64,000 nt of DNA from Atrina japonica (GCA_030159075.1 BROG01000344.1:1-64000); one strand, 5' to 3'. Positions 10,866 through 23,544 are shown, counted from the stretch's first letter. Numbers and translations are program-made. Notes: generated by a model from the sequence alone, not told the origin.

Positions 10866-12475
10866 ATTTCTGTCTTTTTATATATTGTAAATATTACCAG
10901 ATACTTATTTCACGGTGACTTCTACGATTTGTGATTAAGTAAAAGTACACCATACTTTCAGTCAGCAGAACTAAATTACTATGAAAAAGTTATATATAGT
11001 CTTCGTTTAATCTTGTATAATTAGATACATGTTATAAGACGTTTAGGTATATCAACAAAATATTTTCTTTTAATTTGATAAATGTAATACATTTGTGTAT
11101 TAGTCTTTTCATTTTTAATTTTGGTTTTGTGATTAACGTTTTAATTTGCCCGATTAGAAATTGCTCTACAACGTGAAATTTTCTTTCATTTAATCAGTTG
11201 TCCCATTTAGTTTTATTTTCCAAATATTCATTTTTGTCATATCTGTTCATTCTTTGGATTTGAAACTGTTTAAAATGTGCATTTAGCACACTTAATAATT
11301 TGTGCACCGAACATTTAAAAGTATGTCACAGATTTGTATGATCAGTAAAAATGTTAAAAAAACTAACTGTGTCAACGCATGTTAATAATGTGTACAGCAT
11401 GATGAAATGATTATAATTTTATTCTGATTCTAAATAATTGTTATATTTCAATTCTTCATCGGACCTCGAGCAATAAAGACGTAATTTTGTTTTTCGTCCT
11501 GATTTCATGTGTACACGTGATAAATATCTGTACATACATATGATATCTGAGTCTGCCTTTTATTAAAAGAATGTACATTCTATGTGTATTGTATTTGTTA
11601 AGTGTAGTATGAAATGTAAAACGTTCACATTTACTGTGCAAATAAACTTTATCGCCAACGCGTGATAAATTTGTGGACGAATCCAAGACCAAGACAGGAA
11701 AAGGAAAAGCAGATTATCAATGTACAAAATTCAAACTAGAAGTCACGGTTGAACCCCTGTTGAACTCAAAGAGTGTGTCATGTAATAAGTTTTGAATGAC
11801 AAATGTACAAATATCAACATGGCTATGCCTTTCAATTTGCGAAAAATGTATCTGATTTCTAAATATGAAACATGACTGAAGTTTAAAAAGTTACTTCCTG
11901 GACAACAATTTCCAAAACTATAATAATGTTGCTTAATAATAATGCTAACAGACCTAAGAGCTACAATGATCCCAATAGACCCAAAGTCTTGACCCGCTAT
12001 CTGTATGTAAAGTTGTACAAACCAACTGAATTAACTGTTACTACATCTTTGTGTATTTTACAATGTGGAATGGTGATTACTATTTCACTGCAATTAAACT
12101 ACTGGTATGTTTCACTTCTGCATCGCACTTCGCACAAAAAAAAAATAATATTTCGTATTTCGTCAAGAATACGGGTTTACACGTGACAAAAACATGTACA
12201 TGTGTATGGTAGCCGAGTCCTCCTTTTTCCAAATCAATGTACACAGTAGGATTTTTTGGGTTGTGCTGTGTATTTTGAATTGTAAGAATTTAATAAAATG
12301 TGAGTATTAAAAATTGTTGTTTGTCATTTATTTATTAAATTTTGGCATAAGATGAATGGTATAATCTTAATTCTACAGTATTTGTAAATATTTCTCTGTT
12401 GTTGCATGGAACTACACAAGAATTTTCAAATTAATAAAAACGCGACTTAGCATTTTAACATTTAATTTGATTTGA
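10866..12475. other. no recognisable gene
   Basis: About 1.6 kb of AT-rich DNA. 11456-11692 (-) and 11926-12186 (+) are open but show no domain, cysteine pattern or splice logic that I can defend. Confidence 0.4.
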
Positions 12476-12600
12476 TTTTTTGTTTTACGCCATATTCAAC
12501 AATTTTTCAGTCATATGATGGCGTCCAGTTTTTATTGGTGGAGGAGAAACCCCGGTTACCCGGGTAAAGACCACCGACCTTCATCATTTTAAGAGGATTT
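12476..12600 (-). mobile_element. SINE body fragment, second family (-)
   Basis: The sequence GTTTTACGCCATATTCAACA, then TTTTTCAGTCATATGATGGC and GGAGGAGAAACCC, matches the body at 17170-17260 and, inverted, 3500-3580. The tRNA head is missing. Confidence 0.65.
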
Positions 12601-12905
12601 GATCTTATCATACGTCGATGAGGTAAACATAACATACTCATAGGGTTCATTCTTACTAGGTCATCTTTGAATATGTTAATTTAAAACTTAGTCATACTAA
12701 GAAAAACGAGATAGTTTTTAAAAATCTTTCTGCGTTCTCTGAATTACTTCTGAATATTTTGAAATTACATGTATATTTGTATACGTTTTCACGCAAATAT
12801 ATATCCGACGGTTTATACTGTGGTATTCTTAATTCTTATATTTTCCCCAACGAGTTTGTATCTCTGCTATTGTTAATTGGTATTTCTTCATTTTTACTTT
12901 AAATA

Positions 12906-13060
12906 GTTTAACCTCGAGGGTAGTTTTGTCTCGGTATATATTGACGATGTATTGCCGACGGGAGATGCTTACTCCTCCATGGCACCTGATCCCACCTCTT
13001 GGTTTCCAAAGGTCCTTGTTTAACCTCGAGTGTACTTGTGTCTCGGTATATATTGCTATA
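12906..13060 (+). repeat. PLE family B tail piece between two direct repeats
   Basis: A ~65-bp piece of the family B 3' tail (GATGCTTACTCCTCCATGGC at 12964 onward, up to GGTTTCCAAAGGTCC) is flanked by two ~38-bp direct repeats. The repeats start GTTTAACCTCGAG at 12906 and at 13018, and both end TCTCGGTATATATTG. This could be a long target duplication or a pseudo-LTR-like product. Confidence 0.6.
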
Positions 13061-14248
13061 GTAAAATATAACCGATGGGCTGGAACCTCATGAAACCTTT
13101 CTTTATTCGGACGAGCTTAAAGTTTAGGTAATGGCGCATAACGTAATTAAAATAAAATTCAATTAGTCATCAAGTATGCAATAAGGAATTTTTTTTTCTC
13201 ATGAAGCTTGTTAATACATAAAAGTGAGTAGAATCCGTATGATAATCAAAAGGTTAGGCCACGTTATGTGAATAGGACAATATAAACGGCAGGAAGTTAA
13301 TACTAGGGTATCTGTGATTTTCTTATTTTAATCACCGATTTTTTTTATCTGTGCTGCATTTTATGATCAGTACTTCGGTACCAGCTGGATTGTATTAGCA
13401 TTTAGTGACGCAACCGGTTCCCGGGAGAAACTATAGTTTTGCGTTGTGTGCGTCCGTCCTTCCGTCTTTCCGTGCACTAATTCTTTTGCTTTCTCCGAGC
13501 CATATATTCCTTGTTCCTTTAATTAGGCTGGTGTAAGTAGAACCTTAATTCGCTCTGACCACCCTTAATGTTAGAATTGCTCCCCTGTGTTGATTTCAAT
13601 TCTCCGGAACATATCTAAATCATTTCTTCACCTTGGTTCTTCATATCTGGTACATATATACACTTAAAGAAGACGGGTTTTTGCATACTAAACTTTAGCT
13701 CTGATAACCTTTATTTCAAAGTTATTCTCCTTTGTCAGTTTAATTTGTCTGGACCATATCTGTTTTATTTCTTCAGTTAAGCTCACAATCATCATTCGCT
13801 TCCCAATCTTTAATTTTCCACATTTAAGTAGTAATATCTTGCTATCGCTGCATATAATTTTCCGATATACCAGGGAGTGTTCAACATATGGACATTTCAT
13901 TTAGATATGTAAACTTCTTACTGACAAGTAATTGTCATAGAGATTGATATTAAACATCGCGTTTGATACCAACGCTTCGCAAATTTTAGGGTCGTTATCT
14001 TTACCTTAATTACTATTACTCAATAAATGAAATGTTAAGTTACCTGTTCGATAGCGTATAAAATACATAAGTTGAAATATTTACGCCCGAGTTCTTGGCA
14101 ATATAATGATCATAAAAAAGATATCTGAATAAATTATTTAATTCATCATAACATCAAATATTTACACCCATGGACTCAGTGTTTATCTAGACGGCGTTTA
14201 TATAAGTTATGAATGAAGTTCCTCAAATGATGACACACAATGATGTAA
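13061..14248. other. no recognisable gene
   Basis: AT-rich DNA. The stretch 13420-13660 (GTGCGTCCGTCCTTCCGTC and neighbours) looks repeat-like, but I see no second copy in the window. The 70-codon minus-strand frame at 13900-13688 is unrecognised. Confidence 0.4.
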
Positions 14249-14365
<117 letters not shown>

Positions 14366-14970
14366 GGAATGAGTTAATTTTCCTCTTATTCATTTTGTTC
14401 AAGCCCATACATCACATATCTATGAATACGTGTCATTGTTAAAACAACATGTCATTTCATATCAGCATGAGTCCTAAATATTTGGATGTCATTTGCACCA
14501 GGATTTGAATATACACATGTTATTATTATCTTTTCTAGGAGTTATGTATCTTTGATCGGTATCAACAAGGTAGTGACCTACATTATATATATCAAATGGT
14601 AAAATGATTTAAAACAGAAAATGCAAACCCTAGCCTTTAACTCCTCGCTTTATTATTCACATGAAAAGATGTATACCATTAATGAAAGATAAAAATTCTA
14701 CTTTTATTAACACAAAAGTTGAGTTCCAACATGTATGTTAGTTAGTGATTCTACATCATAAAAACGAGGAAATTGGTCATCGGTTTTGGTGAAAACTTCC
14801 TATCTTCGTCTGAATTGCAAATTAGGACGTGTAGTATTTTCAGAGATGGACGATTACTTCTTATTTTGATTGGATTTGCACCGTTGTTTAAATATGCATT
14901 TAGTTATTGTCTATTCTGATACACTGAAATTCAAATACTTGAGGGTACATTTCTATGTAGATTTGGCATT

Positions 14971-15265
14971 TTGTCACCCTTCTGAATCTCTTTGTTTTTA
15001 TTGGTCAATTGACGAAATATATCTAACCGTATATCCATGACCAGCCGGTATATATTTTCCATACCAAAAATCTAATTTGCATTCACGAAAATTGTGACGT
15101 CATGCGATTGTTCTGCGACGCTATATGATTGTAATCATGTAACGACCCAAAGAACTGGTACTGAATGGGATTTGTCTATGGCAGTGAAACGGTTATTGAA
15201 GTTACTGGAGATAAGCATGAGACATGCTTGTATGATTTTCTGTTTAATGTTCAGAAGGGTGACAA
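14971..15265. repeat. MITE-like segment with 16-bp inverted ends
   Basis: TTGTCACCCTTCTGAA at 14971-14986 has an exact reverse complement at 15250-15265. The interior of about 260 bp has no coding motif. Target duplications were not resolved. 14361-14970 before it shows nothing recognisable. Confidence 0.5.
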
Positions 15266-15290
15266 TTTAGTTATCTACGTCGTCATACGA

Positions 15291-15364
15291 GTGATACGGT
15301 TTCAAATCACACGCCTGAGTTCCAGCATACGGAAACTCCGGCATGTGATATGAAACCGTATCAC
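15291..15364. repeat. strong hairpin with 25-bp arms
   Basis: Arms 15291-15315 (GTGATACGGTTTCAAATCAC onward) and 15340-15364 pair with two mismatches. The 24-nt loop itself holds a second short stem (GAGTTCC against GGAAACTC). Weaker pairing continues outside to about 15270 and 15385. Transcribed, it would fold into a long stem. Confidence 0.7.
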
Positions 15365-15627
15365 CCTTATGGCAACGTACATAACCAATAGTCTAAGACT
15401 GGCGATTAATGGTGACAGAAGTCAGAGTTTAAGTAAGCCTTGGAACCCACTATAAATGTAAACCCTAGGCATATTCGGTATAGTGTCATTCACATCCTCA
15501 TAATAATGAATTGCAATAACGGGCCGACTTGTGTGCGTACATCTGGATGACAAGGCATTACAACTGTTGTACAAGAAGAAGTTATACATTATTCAATCTC
15601 GTTATATTATGTGGTCGAAGTGCGTTC

Positions 15628-15962
15628 TGGACCCAGTTGTTCACTTACTGGTTAAATTTTAACCCTCAGTTAAATATCATATCCAAGGATTAAAATTTAA
15701 CCTTTGGTTTAATTCCATTGCTCAATAATTGGTTAAATTCAACTATGGTTAAACCATTGGTAAACTATGAGACATTTAGCCAAACATTGAAACTCGGTTA
15801 CATATTTTACAAAATTAAGATTTATTATTTCAAACTGGCTGAAGATTGGCTTTGTTATAAAGATTTTAAACCTAAGATTTATAACCCTTGGTTACCATAT
15901 TTAACCGAGAGTTATATTTAACCTCTGTTTAAATTTAACTAAAAGATGAACAACTGGGTCCT
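15628..15962. mobile_element. fold-back element of GGTTAAATTTTAACC words
   Basis: The outer ends GGACCCAGTTGTTCA (about 15629) and TGAACAACTGGGTCC (about 15947) are exact inverted copies. The interior is dense in GGTTAAA and TTTAACC words. No coding capacity despite an open frame at 15718-15921. Its architecture is like the element at 2497-2977 with different ends. Confidence 0.72.
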
Positions 15963-17164
15963 GGTGTACTGTCAATATTAATATTAAAGATATTTGACAA
16001 AATTTGACATGTGTCAGTGTGAAGTGTACGTAAAGACGGAGAGAATGTGACTTGCAATGTTAAAGCGTTGGCTGGTTACATAGTCAATTAACTCAACGCC
16101 ATGTTGTATTTTCAATCTGGTTTTATTATTAATAGCATGATTCTTGGGCAATGAATTACATCATTCAAAAGTTTTCAAACCGACCAAAACAAAACAGCAT
16201 GTACAATAACATAGTAAAAATGAATATAGCAGACATTTCTTTTATAATTAAAAACAGTATAAAAAGTTATTAATCAAAGTATATCATATCTTAACTTAAG
16301 ACACATATTTCAAACATAGTTTGTACGATAATAAAATATACAATAGATTAACCATATCGTGTTTTATTTATTTCAAGTAATTTATGATAAAGTAATTTAT
16401 GGAATTGGATTTGCTCATACCCAGTTCTTTTCTGCTTTTACACAAGATACCTGTACAAATAATGTATACATATATGTAAATGTCTGGTATAAATAGATTC
16501 ATTAAGATCTATTTAATTATTTATAATCATACGACATATTACATTAATATGATACAATTTCATGTTTATCGAAAAGTTAATTTATATACATTTACTCACA
16601 TTCGTCATATATGCTCATTATGTTAAATCAAAATTACTCAGAAAAGGATTTAGATAAGTAATAAAGAAAATAACTTACATTACATTAATGTATCTGTCAA
16701 ATATATATTTCGGTTTAGATAAATATGCCTCAGTGGTTTAAAACAAAAGTCGCTAAGCTAGCGCCAAAATAAACAACCAATAGAATGTTTGAATAGTAAA
16801 ATAGTAGATATGGTCAACTGGTCACTACGTAAACAGTGAAAGTGAATTTGCTATCATACTTACGTGCATATTAGTATTTCAACTCATGCAATTGTATTTA
16901 ATTCAACACTATTGTTCAAACTTTCATTATTATTTTGAAAATCACGTATGATAAATAAAACAGCAAAGAATCAGATTGATAGAATGTCATATTTATTTGT
17001 ACTTCATATTTATTTCATATGTACATGAAATTATTACTACCAAAGACATATATTTCATATTATTGGGGGAGTTTTCATATGTCATTTTGGTCTATTTTTC
17101 TGCTTCACATACGGATCATTCATAGAAAATAGATATTCATATGTATAGCACATGGTACGTATTT
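15963..17164. other. no recognisable gene
   Basis: About 1.2 kb of very AT-rich DNA with frequent stops in all frames and no repeat I could match. Confidence 0.45.
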
Positions 17165-17425
17165 AAACTTTGAATGCTGTTTTACGCCACACTCAACAAT
17201 TCTTCAGTTATATGGCGGCTGTCAGGTTTTAACGGTGGAGGAGAAAACCCGGTTACAATGTAGAACCCGGGAAGAGACCACCGACCTTCCTCAAGTAAAC
17301 TGGCAAACTTTCTCACAAAAATCAGCTTAGATTAAAACGGATATCGACTCTGTGCTGACATTACGTGTGGCGACTTAATGATTTAAAGCGTGAGATGCTC
17401 TATCCACTCTGCCATGGAGGCCCCA
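17165..17425 (-). mobile_element. tRNA-derived SINE, second family (-)
   Basis: Minus-strand reading: a tRNA-like head from 17424 (CCTCCATGGCAGAGTGGATA, an A-box-like start), then the conserved body ending GTTGAGTGTGGCGTAAAACA at about 17173. The same family occurs at 3300-3590 and 12476-12600. The head resembles that at 62551-62660 (GCCTCCATG, TGAGTGG). Confidence 0.75.
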
Positions 17426-17929
17426 CACATGGTAAGTAATAAACATGTCACGTGACATGTAATACATATCATGTATAGCTTTATGGGTTTTTTATATCAG
17501 TTAAGCAGGTATCATATATATGTAGACGTTGTATAAAATCTATATAAACGTAATTTGTTATATAGCGAATTCGTAACTATAAAAACGCTTTAAACACTTG
17601 ATATTAACAGAATATATGTTACGACTAATTCAGGTAGTACTCGGTCTGTTTAAATAATAACAGGAACGTTCCAAGTTTCGTATACGATTAACTTACGGTT
17701 ATAAATTATTTCAAAATCATTTTCTGTCACATTGTAAACATTATTTAAAATCAGCTGGCTTTTACTGGATATACAGATAACCGGTTACCACATTATCCAG
17801 CATATGTCGACCGACCTTAAGCAATAAATGGCACGTTGGTGCGCTACAGTGTGTAATGGTAATTTACTGGTATTTTTAAGACACCCTCTGTTTTGCGAGA
17901 AATATGTTCAGACTATTATGTGATTGAAT
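17426..17929. other. no recognisable feature
   Basis: AT-rich DNA between a SINE and a PLE copy. Nothing supportable. Confidence 0.4.
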
Positions 17930-18830
17930 ATATAAAAATTTCAGATACCAAAGTATAAACACAAAAGATGTCCAGGATATCGGTACCAATCTGGTAAAAC
18001 ACGGACCTCTGGAAATCAAGACGTGAGATCAGGTGCCATGGAGAAGTAAGCATCCCGTGTGAACCGGTCACACCCGCAGGTTGTACACAGTAAAACCAAA
18101 ATGAAATACGTCAGGAACGAATCCTCGTCACAAGTGGTACAGACGTCTCAAGCACCACAAACGAAATTGTTCTCCATGGCAACTGATCCAACCTCTTGGT
18201 TTCCAGAGGTCCGTGTTAATAAAGAATTTGCCGGATTTATATCTGTGGGCTGGGCATCCTATAGATTTATACGTTGGAGATGTTTTATATTCAAGAGTTT
18301 CTTAATGAAGTCCGCTTACATGAATAAAGGAACAGGTCATTTAATTAAGGAGCACAATTGATTCCCGAAAGAATGCCGACAGTTTGTTGAAAGACCACGT
18401 CTCCGAAAATTATAAATGTGTTGTCTATTAGAAATCCCACTATCTTTTTATATCACTAGATATTTAAATTCTCGGGTACCACCTTGTTGTCTATGATGCT
18501 AAACAGTCTCTTTTGCATTTTTTATGTGGAATTGTTGTGTAAAGAGTAGGGAAGTCGTATTTTTTGATACTGTGAATCAGAGAAAAATTGTGCGCCTTCA
18601 AATTTTCTAAAAATTGTTTTTAATTATTCCCATTAGATTTACAGCACTCCTGAAATAAGCAATTGTACATAATTGTTGAAGTTTCTCCTGAACGGTTGTC
18701 ACTATCTTGGTTAGGAGTAAAGATAAAGGTTTGTTTCAACCTTTGCTAAATCTTGCTATATAGCTCTGTTTATTTGGGGTTTTGTGAAGTTTAGGTATAT
18801 TTGTTTGGAAAGTTGTCTGTCCTCGTAATT
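17930..18830 (-). mobile_element. PLE family B, long decayed copy (-)
   Basis: The family B 3' terminus lies at 17935-17960 (AATTTCAGATACCAAAGTAT). The conserved tail follows to about 18165. An internal deletion then joins it to reverse transcriptase sequence at 18290-18420 (minus strand: F-Q-Q-T-V-G-I-like and N-C-A-P-L motifs) and to the upstream part at 18480-18800. Many stops. Confidence 0.65.
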
Positions 18831-19185
18831 ACCTAATTTGATAATTTGACAGCTGCTCGATGTTAAATGACGAACAACAATTATCGGTCTCATTGACTGA
18901 GAATGTAAATCGGAATACATAAAAAGCACAACCATTGGTCTTTGTGAGCATGTAACCTAATATCGATAGAATTACCTGTCGGATTTGAGACAATATTGTC
19001 AAGTAAAAACCAGAACAAGTACGGTAAATCACAATTTTACTCTGCAAGCCTGGTAAAATAACATGACAAATCATCTCGTATGTTTTACCATGTCTAACAC
19101 AAGCTTGTGTGAAGAACTCTATGTATAACATGAATACAAAATGTGTAAATATCAATGTCTCCAAATCAGATATGAATAACTGATC

Positions 19186-19189
<4 letters not shown>
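18831..19189. other. no recognisable feature
   Basis: An open minus-strand frame (19164-18829, 111 codons) covers it, but the translation matches no domain I know and lacks a supported exon boundary. Confidence 0.35.

Positions 19190-19246
<57 letters not shown>
19190..19246. repeat. (CA)n microsatellite
   Basis: About 28 uninterrupted CA dinucleotides. 19247-19900 after it shows nothing I recognise; the 84-codon minus frame at 19655-19401 is unassigned. Confidence 0.95.
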
Positions 19247-19247
<1 letters not shown>

Positions 19248-19898
19248 TTTAAGGTATATCAGATGTTAGTATGTTATTTATGGTCAAATTAAAAATGTTC
19301 AAATATAACTTAATATAAAAAGAAATAAATCAAGCTATGTGTCATTTACAAAGCGTTAACATTTCCTCATATGTCACCTATGGTATGTCTATATTTAGAT
19401 TTATTTGCAGTTGTAGATATTTAGGAAGTACTTCGTCCCACATCTTTCTAAAAGGAGTAAATCTTTAAGTTGCTTGAAGTTTAGGTATGCAAACATAAGA
19501 GAGTGTCGATGAACAAAAGGTATCATTCTATGTTCAATCAATAGAAATTCAGCTAGAAATATATACTGTTTTGAGACCTCGAGGCCCTCGTTATCATACA
19601 AACTCATTATGTGGCTTTTATTTTCATAGACATTGTATCCAAACCTCTTGAACACTAATACTTTGGTCTCTATGTTTTTATATAAAATATTTTATAGAAA
19701 ATATCGTAATACTCGGAAGAAACGTTGAGTGTATCAAATATTTTTTATGTGTGTTGTATATGCCTCAGTTTTACGAAAACGGTTATAACATACAGAAAAA
19801 GTGTTGTCTTCAATATGTTTTTATAATTTGAGCTCCCATAACGCTTAAAAATATTTTGTATTTTCAAAAATGAGATATTTTATTTTTTGCAATTTCCC

Positions 19899-19902
<4 letters not shown>

Positions 19903-19978
<76 letters not shown>

Positions 19979-19980
19979 GC

Positions 19981-20026
<46 letters not shown>
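19903..20026. repeat. (TC)n microsatellite
   Basis: CT dinucleotides with one interruption (AGCTCGG) at about 19978. Confidence 0.95.
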
Positions 20027-20030
<4 letters not shown>

Positions 20031-20104
20031 TATATGCGCGTGTGTGCTTGTTGGAAAATGTTCAACAGAAAAGAGATAACCATGTTCTTTACACTACCTC
20101 CTCT

Positions 20105-21018
20105 TTCTAACACTGTGGATCTATTCAACACTTTCGTAGACATATAAAATACAACACTTTGTAGACATACAACTATTCAACACTTTCGTAGACATACACG
20201 ATACAACACTGTTGTTCACATACAGCACATACAGCGCTTGGTTGTGTATGTCTACAGAAGTGTTGTATGTCTATTAAAGTGTTGTATGATATATGTCTAC
20301 AGGAGTATTTCTACGAATGTATTGTAAGTCTACAAAAGTGTTGTATGTCTATAGAGGTGTTGTATGTCTACAAGAATGTCTATCATGTATGCCTACATGA
20401 TTCTTGTATGCTTACAAAAGCGATGTATATTTACAGAGGTGCTGTATGTTTACAGAAGTGGTGTATGTCTACAGAAATGATGTATGTCTACAAATGTGCT
20501 GTATGATGTATGTCTAAAGAAGTGTTGTATGCCTACAAAAGTGTTGTATAATGTATGTCCACAGGAATGTTGTATATCTACAAATGTTTTGTATAATGTA
20601 TGTCTATAAAAATGGTGTACGTGTACAGAAATGATGCATGTCTTCAAAAGAATTGTATGTCTATAAAAGTGTTGTATGTCTGTATTATGTATGTCTACAT
20701 GAATGTTCTATGCTTACAAAAGTGTTGTATGTATACAGAAGTATTTTATATCTACAGAAGTGTTATATGTCTACTAATGTGTTGTATGATGTATGTCTAC
20801 AGGAGTATTGTTTGCCTACAAAATTGTTGTATAATGTATGTCTACAGGAGTGTTGTATACCTACGAATGTGAAGTATGTCTACAAAAATGTTGTATGTCT
20901 ATAAATGTGTTGTATGTCTCTAGAAGTGTTGTATGTCTACAAAAGTGCTTTATTCCTACAAAAGTGCTGTATGATGTATGTCTACAGGAGTGTTGTATTG
21001 TGTATGTTTACAGAAATA
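20105..21018. repeat. minisatellite of GTTGTATGTCTACA-like units
   Basis: Dozens of diverged 19-22 bp units with consensus near GTGTTGTATGTCTACAAAAG run from about 20230 to 21018. Before that, 20115-20215 holds several units in the opposite orientation (CAACACTTTCGTAGACATAC). Because the unit has few stops, long repetitive frames appear in several phases; these are not genes. Confidence 0.88.
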
Positions 21019-21150
21019 TTACTATTATTATGATTATTATTATGATTATTATTATGATTATGATTATTATTATTATAATTATTATTATTATTATTATATA
21101 TAATTATTATTATTTATTATTATTATTGTTATTATTATTATTATTATTAT

Positions 21151-21193
<43 letters not shown>

Positions 21194-21290
21194 TTAATAA
21201 TAATAATAATGATAATAATAATAATAATAATCATCATCATCATCATCATCATCATCACCATCATCATAATAATAATTATAATAATAAGCA
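21019..21290. repeat. ATT/ATG/ATC trinucleotide tract
   Basis: Low-complexity TTA and ATT runs switch to AAT at about 21150 and to ATC (CATCAT) at 21231-21265. The tract is self-complementary about its middle. Confidence 0.92.
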
Positions 21291-21821
21291 ATATTATCAT
21301 TAACTAATCTTCATTTTATCATATAATTTTACTAATGATATCTCTTTTCATTATCAATATAATTGTAACACTTATATTTTATGCGGAACCACTGACTTTG
21401 TTGTATGATGTTGTGTAATTGTATTTTATCAACAGCAATACTCTGTGCGTTTGTTTTCACAACATAAACTGTTCTTACCGTTTTGACCTACATCAATATA
21501 TAATGTCTAATATGTAAATAATGATAAGTCAGCAGAGAAAAGGGAGAGCCAATACTTTTTAAGATAAAATACATTCGTTTGAAACGTATTTAAATAAATT
21601 TTTGCAGGTGAAAAGTGTTCTGTTCACCAATAGAAAGCATTACATTATTTGATATAATACAATAAATAAGATGGGCAGTTCCAATTTTGTTTCAAAAGTT
21701 TTGTCCTAGCAAAATGCAATAAGGTGTTATAAATATTGTATTTGATACCTGATTCATTGAACGGGATGATACAATAAAAACAAAAGGTAAAAGATTCTGT
21801 AAATTCAAAACTCAAAGCCAG
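21291..21821 (+). other. 5' flank of TSP1 gene 1
   Basis: AT-rich. No upstream block of the kind shared by genes 2-4 is seen, which agrees with this gene being an older, diverged paralog. A TATAAAT-like motif occurs about 90 bp before the start codon (near 21730), but I would not call a promoter on that alone. Confidence 0.4.
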
Positions 21822-22134
21822 ATGAAACGCGACAACCGTACCAGAGTTTTAAAACTTTTAAACGTTTTCATATTTTTGTGTCTCTTAAACTTTGCATTAA
21901 GTGGAAGATGTGGTCCTTATTCATATTGTGAATTCGTAAGGTGGGGCGCATGGAACCACTGTTCAAATAGCTGTGGACAAGGCACACATATTCGTAAGAT
22001 GCTCATATGTTGTCCCCCAGAATACACAATAAACAATGTTACTGACTGTGTTACTCAGTTTTGCAATTATACGATGGCTCAGTATATGGAAAACGATACT
22101 TGTCACTCAACCATAGGATGTCCTACTACAACAG
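21822..22134 (+). CDS. secreted TSP1-like cysteine-rich protein, first coding exon (gene 1)
   Basis: The exon has 104 codons plus one base. It begins with a basic N-terminus and a hydrophobic core (about residues 10-26), a likely secretory signal peptide ending near A-L-S-G. The mature part starts R-C-G-P-Y-S-Y-C. It continues R-W-G-A-W-N-H-C-S-N-S-C-G-Q-G, which is the TSP1 signature with the first tryptophan replaced by phenylalanine. A C-C-P-P pair and four further cysteines follow, ten in all. N-glycosylation sequons include N-V-T and N-Y-T. The exon ends at a consensus donor (CAG|GTAAGT), splitting a codon after its first base (phase 1), the class used by shuffled extracellular modules. 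Three codons read on past the donor before a stop, so it could in principle end there. TSP1 modules bind matrix glycans and proteins; this protein's ligand is unknown. It is one of the two most diverged copies of the family. Confidence 0.78.
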
Positions 22135-23318
22135 GTAAGTTCTAATATCGGATCCTGTTTTGAGAAATATTAATGTTTCATTGTTAGAGTTTTAAATTAG
22201 TTTCTTGTTTCCGAAAATAAATTTTAGATATTATATTATTATGCATGCAAAATTAATTATCTTGAAGATATTATTTCCAACAGTCATTCGACTTTCCAGC
22301 GGGAATTCGCTCCAATGGTTTTATGTGATGATTTAATAAGAGTTAGGGTTTGTTCTTGTACAAAGAAATGAGGTATATCCCATACCTTTGCTTAATGTTG
22401 TTCCAAAAACCAGCAGAACATGCGATTACATTTCAGACAACACTGAGACATCATATATACAGTTTGCAGATATTACGTCACAATTATATCATTAAATATA
22501 TCTTCAGAACCTTTTACACCTTATATTTTAAGTAATTATGCACTTTGGTATCTACATTTTGAAATTAATTGTATACTTTGATGGTGTATATCGTTTGCCA
22601 AAACTGTGATCTGTGTTTTGCTTGGTCACTTGCAATTGTACAAAAGAAATGTTATCGCTAGTAATGAGATAACACACCACAATCAGAATAAAGAATTTAA
22701 AGGTGATCAATTCCGACACATGCTGTTACTGACAACTGTCAATTCTTGATAAATTGTCTATACGTGCGTCTAAGTAATATACGCATATACACAGGGAGCT
22801 GCTTTCGTGTACATGTGTTTGATAACTCTGTGTAACGTGTGATAATCTTAAACAAATTTCTGCTACATATACGATTACGTATAATTAATCAATAACATTG
22901 AGTTAGTCTTTGTAAAATATTTATTCCTCACATGAATATGAAAAATCACGTGAGATGCCATCTTTTCTCAATTCCAAACCGAAATGATGATTTCCAACAC
23001 TAAAGTTCGTCATCAGAAATGCGATATCACTTGTTCAATAGCGGTTGTCGAATTATCATGCCATCACTAAAGTTAGGATTCAGAAATACCAAGTCGCTTG
23101 TTAAATTATCTACACCATTATGATCAGGGGTTGTGTCCTTCTCTGTAGCTGCTTCTACCTTTGTTGTTTACATGTTTGTCCAATATGCACATTATGGTGT
23201 TGTAGACGCCAAATCTCATATATGGCGTTCATCGTTCTTTAATACAATGAAATACAGAATATATAATATATATATTTATTTTTTTGTTTTCTCAAAATAA
23301 TGACTTTGACCCATATGA
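22135..23318 (+). other. putative intron or 3' flank of gene 1
   Basis: No continuation exon was recognised. Several polypyrimidine-AG sites exist, but no downstream frame shows a domain. 22350-22535 is open on the + strand without any supporting feature. Confidence 0.4.
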
Positions 23319-23325
23319 ATCTCTC

Positions 23326-23420
<95 letters not shown>
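23319..23420. repeat. (TC)n microsatellite
   Basis: About 100 bp of CT dinucleotides with a single interruption near 23331. Confidence 0.95.
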
Positions 23421-23423
<3 letters not shown>

Positions 23424-23544
23424 AGATACCATAGAGTTATTATCGTCAGTAGGTTAAGCAAACACTGAATAAACTCGGAAAATAAACATTCCCTGTATGT
23501 TAATTTGGCGAACATTGGAGAAATAAGGATCTATAAACATCAAG

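Noticed and set aside
18829..19655. Two minus-strand frames of 111 and 84 codons
   Set aside because: No recognisable motif; lengths are within what AT-rich random sequence gives across six frames in 64 kb.
20267..21155. Cys/Tyr/Val-rich frames that look like a repetitive secreted protein
   Set aside because: Produced by the 20-bp minisatellite in several phases and on both strands; unit length is not a stable multiple of three.
19189..21290. CRISPR-like array
   Set aside because: Repeats are contiguous, diverged and without spacers; the genome is eukaryotic.
23276..23515. Arg-Glu repeat protein on the minus strand
   Set aside because: Translation of a (TC)n tract.
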